Source: JADGQN01 sp035315185
GTDB taxonomy: Bacteria; Desulfobacterota; Syntrophorhabdia; Syntrophorhabdales; WCHB1-27
Length of the DNA stretch: 16,821 bases
Assembly (NCBI GenBank): GCA_035315185.1
Contig: DATFYE010000035.1
Coordinates: forward strand, 1-16,821
Direction: 5' to 3'
A program made the translations under genes and the position numbers. The notes beneath the pieces are model-generated. The model saw nothing but the letters and a program-made list of their open reading frames with translations, had not been told where the DNA came from and made no database searches. This document shows, in pieces, positions 1-6,111 of this stretch; position 1 is the first letter of the stretch; each line of letters starts with the position of its first letter.

Positions 1-30
1 GAACACCGTTCACGAAAGAAGAGGCTGCGT

Positions 31-483
31 GTGACGGCACCGCATCTAAAGAACTCTCACAAGGAGATCCTGATCACCTTTGAGGACCTCGATGCGCAGG
101 GCCAGGCGATGGGACCCCTCCCGAACGGTTACATGGGGTTCACCTGGAGCGACAGCGCCTGGTTCATGACCGGACTGTTTTCTTCGTCGGTCTGTATCGG
201 GATTCGGGTGGGTCTTTTAAATGCAAACGGCGAGAATATAACCATGGAAAGTAAGCGCCTGTTTGACCTCAATGAGCTGTCCCTCTCCACCCTTTGGGCG
301 GACAAGGCCGAGGTTCGTGTGGAAGGATGGGAGAAAGAGGCCAGAAAGTACGCTATAACACAGACGGTGTCGCGGACCTCAACCACCCACTGTGCCCTGG
401 ATTACCGCAACATCGATCGGGTGGAGCTTAAGGCCGGCGGCGCTCATATTGTGGTTAATCCCATCACCGTTTTCGTCAAATGA
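31..483 (+). CDS. Small PEP-CTERM-type beta-sandwich domain protein (function unknown)
   Basis: This is a 150-aa protein starting at GTG, with a GAAGAGG ribosome site six bases upstream. The frame is open to the window edge, so a longer N-terminus cannot be excluded. The pattern ITFEDLD near residues 15-21, PNGYMGFTWS at 31-40, a hydrophobic strand with Leu-Trp near 87-89 and a closing NPITVF at 143-148 resembles the domain common in PEP-CTERM proteins of Proteobacteria. In that family the usual motifs are FDDL, then PNGYGGLNWSNF, then a final DNITF-like strand. Unlike those proteins it shows no signal peptide in the visible part and no C-terminal PEP sorting segment or membrane helix. It may therefore be cytosolic, truncated or a stand-alone version. 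It is followed by 255 bases before rpoD and is probably transcribed separately. The role is unknown, and the family link is from remembered patterns. Confidence 0.6.
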   Translation: MTAPHLKNSHKEILITFEDLDAQGQAMGPLPNGYMGFTWSDSAWFMTGLFSSSVCIGIRVGLLNANGENITMESKRLFDLNELSLSTLWADKAEVRVEGWEKEARKYAITQTVSRTSTTHCALDYRNIDRVELKAGGAHIVVNPITVFVK

Positions 484-606
484 AACCAAGGCCAGGCTGT
501 CTCTTGTGCACCTGTCCCAACGCTCAAACCCTCCTCTTTTGGGTTCACAGTATAGCGTCCAAGGTATGCACCTTTAGTTCTTAGATGGCAAAAGAGGGAA
601 ACAGAC

Positions 607-636
607 TTGACAAATGGCGAAGGGTGACTGTATCTT
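607..636 (+). promoter_or_regulatory. Candidate sigma-70 promoter for rpoD
   Basis: A perfect TTGACA (607-612) is followed after 18 bases by TATCTT (631-636), which matches four of six consensus -10 positions. It lies about 100 bases upstream of the rpoD start and is the best promoter-like pair in the 255-base gap. The untranslated leader would be near 95 nt. No experimental support is available. Confidence 0.45.
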
Positions 637-738
637 AATCAGAACTGCACGCAATACAATAAGGGCACAATCTGTCACGAATAATGATGCGCCTTGCGAG
701 TAAGGTAGGGCATTCTTTGCATTCTGGAGAAGACCAAC

Positions 739-2253
739 ATGAGTGTAAAAAACTACGATCAGGCTACGACCCTCATCGACGTTGGGGTGGAGAAAGAGTA
801 CAGCGCACCCGACGAGATTAACGATGTTCTGCCCCAAGACATCTCCTCCCCTGAAGACGTAGAGGATATCTTCGATCTTCTTTCCGAATCGAACATCGAT
901 GTTGTCGATACTATGAAGGAAGAGATTGAGGCACCAGAGGAAGGGCAGCGGGAGTGGGAAGAGACAGAACGGTTCCCGGCCGAAAAGAGTGACAATATAA
1001 TCTGGGTCTACCTCAAGCACATGGGAAAGCTCCCGCTTCTCACCTCAGAAGAGGAATATGAGATTGCCAAACGGATCGAGGCCGGAGAAAGCAAGATCAG
1101 AGGTTTGCTTTTTGAGCTGCCTCAAGCCATAGCTGAATTGCAGGAGCTGTCAACGCAGGTTAAGAAAGACGGAGTAAACATCATCGATGTGCTGAAAAAC
1201 ATCGATGAAATGAATTATACCAAGAAGGACGAAGAGGAGTACAAGAAGAAGACGATCACGCTCATCAGCTCCCTAAAAAACCAGTTTGAAAAAAGACAAC
1301 AGCTAAAAAAAGAGATGCGCAAGACTGACCCTTTTACAAAGAAGCAGCTCGAAAAGAAGAAAAAGGCACTTGAGGAAAAAATGGAGGAGACGTCGGCCAA
1401 TCTGAACCTCCATAAAAAGGTACTTAAAGCGATCACGGGGAGCATTATAAAGCGCTTGAAGTTCATGGACGGCGCAGAGGCCAAGATCACCAGAGCGAAC
1501 CTGGTCGAGATGGAGCAGATCGAGAGAGACCTGAAGACGGTAAGAAACAGGCTCATCAAGGCAAACCTGAGACTGGTCATCACCATAGCCAAGAAGTATC
1601 TCAACAGGGGGCTCTCCTTCCTTGATCTCATCCAGGAAGGCAACATGGGTCTGATGAAGGCTGCAGAGAAGTATGATTATCAGAAAGGCTTCAAGTTCTC
1701 CACCTATTCCACTTGGTGGGTCCGGCAGGCGATTACCCGCGCGATCGCAGATTACGCGCGGACCATCAGGGTCCCGGTCCACATACTCGAAACGATGAAC
1801 AAGATTACGAAAGCCACTACCCCGCTGTACCAGGATCTGGGCAGGAAACCCACCCCGGAAGAGATATCGCACAAGGCCGGACTGCCTCTGCAAAAAGTGC
1901 GCAAGATCATGGAGGTCTCCAACGAACCTGTATCGATACAGACCCCGATTGGCGACGATGACTCAAAATTGGGCGATTTTATCGCCGATCCGAAATCCCC
2001 ATCCCCTTTTGACGAGCTGGTTGGCATTTCGTGTAAGGAAGAGATAGATAAAGTGCTCTCTACCCTGACCCCGAGAGAAGAGAAGATCATCAGGATGCGG
2101 TTGGGTATAGGCGAGAAGACAGATTACACCCTGGAAGAGGTAGGGGATGTTTTCGGGCTCACGCGTGAACGCATACGGCAGATAGAAGCAAAGGCGCTCA
2201 GAAAGCTGAAACATCCGTCCCGGCGGAAGCGGCTGGAGAGCTTTCTCGAATAA
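739..2253 (+). CDS. rpoD: RNA polymerase primary sigma factor RpoD (sigma-70)
   Basis: This 504-aa protein is the housekeeping sigma subunit that directs RNA polymerase to -10/-35 promoters. Region 1.2 starts near residue 85 (IIWVYLKHMGKLPLLTSEEE). A Lys/Glu-rich non-conserved helical insert spans about 155-240. Region 2 is at 267-346 and includes the core-binding segment NLRLVITIAKKY and the -10 recognition helix with FSTYSTWWVRQAITRAI. Region 3 covers about 350-425. Region 4 is at 438-496 with the -35 helix-turn-helix YTLEEVGDVFGLTRERIRQI. The N-terminal region 1.1 is short and acidic, as in many deltaproteobacterial RpoD proteins. The ATG has a GGAGAAG ribosome site about six to eight bases upstream. 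No dnaG is visible upstream, although dnaG is a common partner of rpoD. Identification is secure because all core regions are intact. Confidence 0.97.
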   Translation: MSVKNYDQATTLIDVGVEKEYSAPDEINDVLPQDISSPEDVEDIFDLLSESNIDVVDTMKEEIEAPEEGQREWEETERFPAEKSDNIIWVYLKHMGKLPLLTSEEEYEIAKRIEAGESKIRGLLFELPQAIAELQELSTQVKKDGVNIIDVLKNIDEMNYTKKDEEEYKKKTITLISSLKNQFEKRQQLKKEMRKTDPFTKKQLEKKKKALEEKMEETSANLNLHKKVLKAITGSIIKRLKFMDGAEAKITRANLVEMEQIERDLKTVRNRLIKANLRLVITIAKKYLNRGLSFLDLIQEGNMGLMKAAEKYDYQKGFKFSTYSTWWVRQAITRAIADYARTIRVPVHILETMNKITKATTPLYQDLGRKPTPEEISHKAGLPLQKVRKIMEVSNEPVSIQTPIGDDDSKLGDFIADPKSPSPFDELVGISCKEEIDKVLSTLTPREEKIIRMRLGIGEKTDYTLEEVGDVFGLTRERIRQIEAKALRKLKHPSRRKRLESFLE

Positions 2254-2328
2254 GACCAGTTCGCCGAAAGGTATCCTGGGCCTTCCATTTTCATAACCTA
2301 GCTTGAAGACTTGTGTACTTCACGCCGA

Positions 2329-2355
2329 GAATAACGTACCGTCCGTATGTTATTC
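2329..2355. terminator. Hairpin between convergent genes, possible bidirectional terminator
   Basis: An 11-bp inverted repeat (GAATAACGTAC against GTATGTTATTC, one G-U or mismatch position) encloses the five-base loop CGTCC. It lies in the 139-base gap between the 3' ends of rpoD and the convergent exported-protein gene, where a shared terminator is expected. Neither side has a clear U-tract, so this is not a classical intrinsic terminator. It could equally be an RNA-end-stabilising hairpin. Confidence 0.4.
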
Positions 2356-2392
2356 AAGCTACCATGACCTGATCGCCATCTGAAAGAGACCT

Positions 2393-2704
2393 TTATTGAC
2401 GGCGCTCTACATCCATCTTTACAGATCCGCCTATGTCGAGCTGCCAACGGGATTTGACACCGTTGTTCGGCTCCTCCTGCCGGTATGATGATCCTGCCTC
2501 CTCAGCCTTTTCCGGCCTGCACTCGCCGGAGGTCGGGTCGCAGCTCTTCTGGCTGCCGGAATCGGGTTTGGCCCCCTGTGCCTGGGGATCGCTCCCCGAT
2601 TCGGGGCGGTACGGTTGTGTCCCGTAACTGTCGCCCTCCCCTGCAAAAACAGCACCCGCAGAAAAGAGTAGCATCATGGCGATATAAACGAAAAGCTTCT
2701 TCAT
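2393..2704 (-). CDS. Small exported hydrophilic protein with signal peptide
   Basis: This 103-aa protein has a textbook Sec signal peptide: MKK, a hydrophobic stretch to about residue 18, then AVFA before GEG (likely cut after Ala21). The mature part is about 80 residues, rich in Gly, Ser, Pro, Gln and Glu. It has two cysteines seven residues apart (CDPTSGEC) that could form a disulfide in the periplasm. I chose the ATG at 2704 because GGGAG lies eight bases upstream and MKK is the natural signal-peptide start. An in-frame ATG at 2719 would add five residues. The start codon overlaps, as ATGA, the stop of a short upstream frame ending in EWEQSR, so translation may be coupled. The mature domain is not recognised and no function is proposed. 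Confidence 0.72.
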   Translation of the reverse strand: MKKLFVYIAMMLLFSAGAVFAGEGDSYGTQPYRPESGSDPQAQGAKPDSGSQKSCDPTSGECRPEKAEEAGSSYRQEEPNNGVKSRWQLDIGGSVKMDVERRQ

Positions 2705-2961
2705 CTGCTTTGCTCCCATTCCATCACTCTCTCCCCTTTCGATTGTACCACAGAAGGACGGGCAAAAGCATCGAGTCTGCGGAAGGATGCTACGGTAAAC
2801 TTGTTCTCCCTCGAATGGCTGTGTTCATTGATGGTGTCATCGGGAATGAAAAGGAACAGCTCCCGGTCCCTGTCGGTCAGGAAGATGTCTTGCTGCGCAT
2901 TACCCCGTGAGGTCACATGGTAGAGGGCGCCGGGGTATTATATGCGTAACGGGCGAGCCAT
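2701..2961 (-). pseudogene. RAYT (REP-associated tyrosine transposase, Y1_Tnp type) N-terminal remnant, premature stop
   Basis: Reading the minus strand from the ATG at 2961 gives MARPLRI, then TAA at 2940-2938 where copy B at 12903 has GAA, then YPGALYHVTSRGN, AQQDIFLTDRDRELFLF. This is the N-terminal signature of REP-associated tyrosine transposases (IS200-like Y1 fold; usual form is RPLRIEYPGAxYHVTSRGN). After about 45 codons the similarity ends and the frame runs through unrelated sequence to a stop at 2701. The HUH motif and the catalytic tyrosine expected further on are absent. The gene is dead both by the stop and by the truncation. Its 3' junction supplies the promoter region of the exported-protein gene. 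Confidence 0.8.
2742..2750 (-). promoter_or_regulatory. Extended -10 promoter element for the small exported protein
   Basis: Read on the minus strand, the bases are TGGTACAAT. This is an extended -10 (TGn followed by TACAAT, five of six consensus) about 37 bases before the start codon of the exported protein. No good -35 hexamer lies at the correct spacing, which is acceptable for an extended -10 promoter. Confidence 0.4.
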
Positions 2962-3010
2962 AGCGAAAGTCCATCATCAACAAGTGCAAGAAACAAGACC
3001 TGACCCCAAA
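2850..3010 (-). repeat. Direct repeat copy A: 5' fragment of a RAYT transposase element
   Basis: These 161 bases match 12792-12945 with six substitutions and one 7-base insertion, in the same orientation. The repeat includes the start of a REP-associated tyrosine transposase plus its upstream leader ending in the plus-strand sequence CCTGACCCCAAA. The two copies frame the molybdenum-hydroxylase and transporter cluster. Homology stops abruptly at both edges. Both copies therefore appear to be fragments of a longer element, not complete insertion sequences with ends. Confidence 0.85.
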
Positions 3011-3013
3011 GCC

Positions 3014-3047
3014 GAGCCGTATGAGTCAAGAGGCTCACGTACGGTTC
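3014..3047 (+). ncRNA. Group II intron domain V remnant (34 nt) with truncated domain VI
   Basis: The 34 bases fold as a canonical group II intron domain V. GAGCCGUAU pairs with GUACGGUUC to form the nine-pair lower helix, AC forms the two-base bulge, and GAGUC pairs with GGCUC as the upper helix. The AGC catalytic triad is near the 5' end. The tetraloop is AAGA, not the usual GNRA. Just downstream, TGTGAGGGCCTGGGGGTGAG (3048-3067) looks like the first arm of domain VI, but the complementary arm is missing. No intron-encoded reverse transcriptase or domains I-IV are seen upstream, where the RAYT fragment abuts directly. This is a relic and not a functional intron. Confidence 0.72.
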
Positions 3048-3184
3048 TGTGAGGGCCTGGGGGTGAGCTGCGCCGTCGCACGCCGACCGCATTCCACGTT
3101 TCACCTGATAAATCCTGAAAACGAGCTGAGTGCTTCGATATCAACATTACGGACAGAAAGCGATAACACCGCATAGCCACACAT

Positions 3185-3229
3185 CGTTATGTTAGCGTTA
3201 TGTTGACAAAGGCCAACCGAGTGTATTAA
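3185..3229 (+). promoter_or_regulatory. Promoter/operator region of the molybdenum hydroxylase operon
   Basis: Two direct copies of CGTTATGTT (3185-3193 and 3196-3204) lie 11 bases apart, one helical turn. The second overlaps a perfect TTGACA (3203-3208). A -10-like TATTAA lies at 3224-3229, with a short 15-base spacer. Boxes sitting on the -35 would suit a regulator that controls the operon starting at 3292. Similar CGTTAT boxes occur upstream of the permease gene at 12636. The regulator is unknown. Confidence 0.4.
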
Positions 3230-3291
3230 GAAAAGACCTTTCATTGTAAGACAATTATCGATTCCTCCGGCTTGGGTGAGGGGTCAGGAAG

Positions 3292-6072
3292 ATGGGGGCT
3301 GCGATGAGATTTTTTGTTAACGGAAAGCAGGTGACCACGGATCCTGACCGGGAAGCGGCTCTTCTCGATTTCCTACGGGATACCCTGCACCTGATGGGGA
3401 CCAAGAATGGATGCGGCACAGGTCACTGCGGGGCCTGCACGGTTATCATTGATGGAAAGGCGCGACGGGCCTGTCAGGTTCGCCTCGTGAAAATGGACGG
3501 CAGAAAAATCGAGACTATTGAGGGGCTCGCATCGGAGGGTCAACTTCATCCAATTCAGTCTGCCTTTGTCAAAACCGGGGCGATCCAGTGTGGTTTCTGC
3601 ACGCCCGGAATGATCATGGCAACAAAGGCCCTCTTGGATCAAAATCCGAATCCGAATGTTGAAGAGGTCCAGAAGGCATTGGAACATAACCTCTGTCGCT
3701 GCACGGGCTATGTAAAAATCATCGATGCCGTGAAGCTCGCAGCAGAAGAGCTGCGGATCAATAAAGCTCCTGTGTCTCAAGAACCGGTTACAATCCATGC
3801 CGGAATAGGTCAGTCCATCCCTGATTACGATTCCCTGGCGAAGGTGCTTGGAGAACCGATATTTGCCGCGGACCTTCTGAAAGAGAAGATGGTCTTCGGA
3901 AAGGTGTTGTGGAGCAGATTCCCTCATGCCCGAATCAAGAAGATAGACGGAAAGAGGGCCAAAGAAATTCCCGGGGTGAGAGCGGTTCTGACGTCTGAGG
4001 ATATCCCGGGGAGCAAATATTTCGGGCGCATCAAGGCCGATAATCCTATTCTCTGCAGCGATCGTGTCCGCTTCCTTGGAGATGCGGTTGCCCTCGTCTT
4101 CGCGGAGAACATGGACGTGGCCAGGCGGGCGGCCGATCTGATCGACGTCGAGTATGAAGAACTGCCCGGGGTATTTTCCGTCACCGACGCGTTAGCCGAG
4201 GGGGCCCCTGCGCTCCACAAAGATGGAAACCTGTGCAAACAGATCGTCCACGAGATAGGGGATATTGAAGAGGCCAGAAAGAAGTGCTCGCACGTTGTGA
4301 GCGGCCATTTTGAAACGGTCGCGGTTGATCCTGGTTATCTGGAGCCGGATGCGGGGGTCGCACTGTTTGAGGACGGGATCCTCACAGTCTATCTTCCAAC
4401 CCAGGGGCCCTTCCACGTCCGTCAGCAGGTTGCCGAGAGCCTGAACCTGCCCGTGGAGAAGGTGCGAGTGGTCGTGACACCTCTGGGTGGGGGCCATGGC
4501 GGGAGAACGGATTCGGGCTTCGGGTGTCTTCTGGGCTTGGGGGCCTTCAAGTTGGGAGTGCCGGTCAAGATTGTCCTGGACAGGGAAGAGACGTTTCGGG
4601 TAGGCACAAAGAAACATCCCTTCCAGATGGATTACGAAGTCGGCGCGGACGAGAAAGGTAAGCTGTTTTTCGTGAAGGCGAACTTACTGGCGGATGCCGG
4701 CCCCTATACCTCGCTCACCATCAGGGTCCTCGATCAGTCAGTCATTTTCGCGGTCGGTCCCTATGAGGTTCCCAACGCATACGTGGAGGCACGTGCCGTC
4801 TATACAAATAATGCCAACACCAGTGCCATGCGCGGATTCGGCATCAACCAGGTGGCAATGGCCATGGAATCCCTATTGGACGAACTTTCCCGGAAACTGG
4901 GGATGGATCCTTTTGAACTTCGTCGGAGAAACATCCTGACCATAGGGAAGAAGACCTTTGCGGGTCAGATTCTTACCTCCAGCGTCGGCATAAAGGCAAC
5001 CCTCGATCGATGTGAAGAGTCCCTCGCCCGGGAGATTGGCCACTTCCGTTCGGTCTATGCGAACGATCCCACGAAACGGCTGGGGATCGGCATTGCGAGC
5101 GCCTTCAAGAACGTGGGGGCGGGAAAAGGCAGAACGGAAGACGCAGGCGCCGTCTTCACTTTGGAACAGGATGGGACTGTACTGGCCAGAGTTTCCGGCG
5201 TCGACATGGGCCAGGGTTTTCGAACGGCTATTCTGCAGATAGCGGTTGAAGCGACCGGGCTGGCGCCCAGAGTGATGAGACTGATTACAGGCGATACCCT
5301 CCTGACTCCGAAGCACAACTGCGCCATAGGGGAACGACAGACCCTGATATGCGGAAAGGCGGCCCAGCTGGCGGCTCTGGAATTCAAAGGCAACCTGCTG
5401 TCCAGGGCCGCGGAAAAATCCGGTTGCATTCCCGAGAGCCTGGAACTCCGTGAAGACCGGATCGTTGATAAAGTGAGCGGCCGGCCCATTCTCTCTCTTG
5501 GAAGTCTGGCCAAGGCGTTGCCGTCGGAAGAAGCCATCAGGGGCGAGTGCGAATACCTGGCTCCCCCCACCTATGCATTGTACGATGTTGAGGCGCGGAA
5601 GAGGGTACCCCCGGAAGAATACCGCAACTATCCCACCTATGCCTACACGACGCATGTGGCCTTCGTGGAAGTTGATATTGTCTCGGGAAAGGTCAAGGTC
5701 CTCAAAATCATCGCGGCCCACGATGTGGGAGTGGCCATCAACCCGCAGAAGGTCGAAGGCCAGATTGAAGGAAGCACCTTGATGGGCCTGGGGTATGCCT
5801 TGAAAGAAGAATTTGTTGTTGAAAAGGGCATGTTCAAGACCACGACTTACAAGGGCTGCGGCATCCCGACGATACGTGACATGCCTTCGATAAAGGTGAT
5901 CATCGTCGAAGACCCGGAGCCCATAGGCCCTTACGGGGCCAAGGGAATTTCGGAGATAGCGACTGTTCCCGCGACTCCGGCCATCCTGAACGCCATCTAT
6001 GACGCTATCGGGAAACGGGTTTATTCCATACCGGCCAAGCCGGAAAAAATCCTGGAGCTGCTGAATACGTGA
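3292..6072 (+). CDS. Fused [2Fe-2S]/molybdopterin aldehyde-oxidoreductase-like protein (xanthine oxidase family)
   Basis: This 926-aa molybdenum hydroxylase has the architecture of Desulfovibrio aldehyde oxidoreductase (Mop, about 907 aa): two [2Fe-2S] domains fused to the molybdopterin part, with no FAD domain. The plant-type ferredoxin cluster ligands are Cys41, 46, 49 and 61. The helical-domain cluster ligands are Cys100, 103, 135 and 137 (QCGFCTPG and CRCTG). The hammerhead domain starts near residue 180 (AKVLGEPIFAADL). Molybdopterin motifs are GGGHGG at 399-404, AMRGFGINQ, DMGQGFR and GAKGISE, whose Glu888 aligns with the active-site base. His402 sits where most relatives have Phe. Reactions of the family insert a water-derived oxygen into an aldehyde or N-heterocycle carbon; the substrate here is unknown. 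It is the first gene of the operon, 39 bases before the next. The ATG has GAGGGG eight bases upstream; a second ATG lies at residue 5. Confidence 0.9.
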   Translation: MGAAMRFFVNGKQVTTDPDREAALLDFLRDTLHLMGTKNGCGTGHCGACTVIIDGKARRACQVRLVKMDGRKIETIEGLASEGQLHPIQSAFVKTGAIQCGFCTPGMIMATKALLDQNPNPNVEEVQKALEHNLCRCTGYVKIIDAVKLAAEELRINKAPVSQEPVTIHAGIGQSIPDYDSLAKVLGEPIFAADLLKEKMVFGKVLWSRFPHARIKKIDGKRAKEIPGVRAVLTSEDIPGSKYFGRIKADNPILCSDRVRFLGDAVALVFAENMDVARRAADLIDVEYEELPGVFSVTDALAEGAPALHKDGNLCKQIVHEIGDIEEARKKCSHVVSGHFETVAVDPGYLEPDAGVALFEDGILTVYLPTQGPFHVRQQVAESLNLPVEKVRVVVTPLGGGHGGRTDSGFGCLLGLGAFKLGVPVKIVLDREETFRVGTKKHPFQMDYEVGADEKGKLFFVKANLLADAGPYTSLTIRVLDQSVIFAVGPYEVPNAYVEARAVYTNNANTSAMRGFGINQVAMAMESLLDELSRKLGMDPFELRRRNILTIGKKTFAGQILTSSVGIKATLDRCEESLAREIGHFRSVYANDPTKRLGIGIASAFKNVGAGKGRTEDAGAVFTLEQDGTVLARVSGVDMGQGFRTAILQIAVEATGLAPRVMRLITGDTLLTPKHNCAIGERQTLICGKAAQLAALEFKGNLLSRAAEKSGCIPESLELREDRIVDKVSGRPILSLGSLAKALPSEEAIRGECEYLAPPTYALYDVEARKRVPPEEYRNYPTYAYTTHVAFVEVDIVSGKVKVLKIIAAHDVGVAINPQKVEGQIEGSTLMGLGYALKEEFVVEKGMFKTTTYKGCGIPTIRDMPSIKVIIVEDPEPIGPYGAKGISEIATVPATPAILNAIYDAIGKRVYSIPAKPEKILELLNT

Positions 6073-6111
6073 TACTTTTGGATCTTTTTATATGATGGAG
6101 GGGGTACTGAT

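Noticed and set aside
484..738. Terminator after the 150-aa gene (AACCC...GGGTT near 525-545)
   Set aside because: The stem is only five pairs with a long loop and no following U-tract.
4873..5721. 282-codon antisense frame opposite the fused hydroxylase
   Set aside because: It is a shadow of a secure gene, has no ribosome site or recognisable domain, and its composition mirrors the sense codons.
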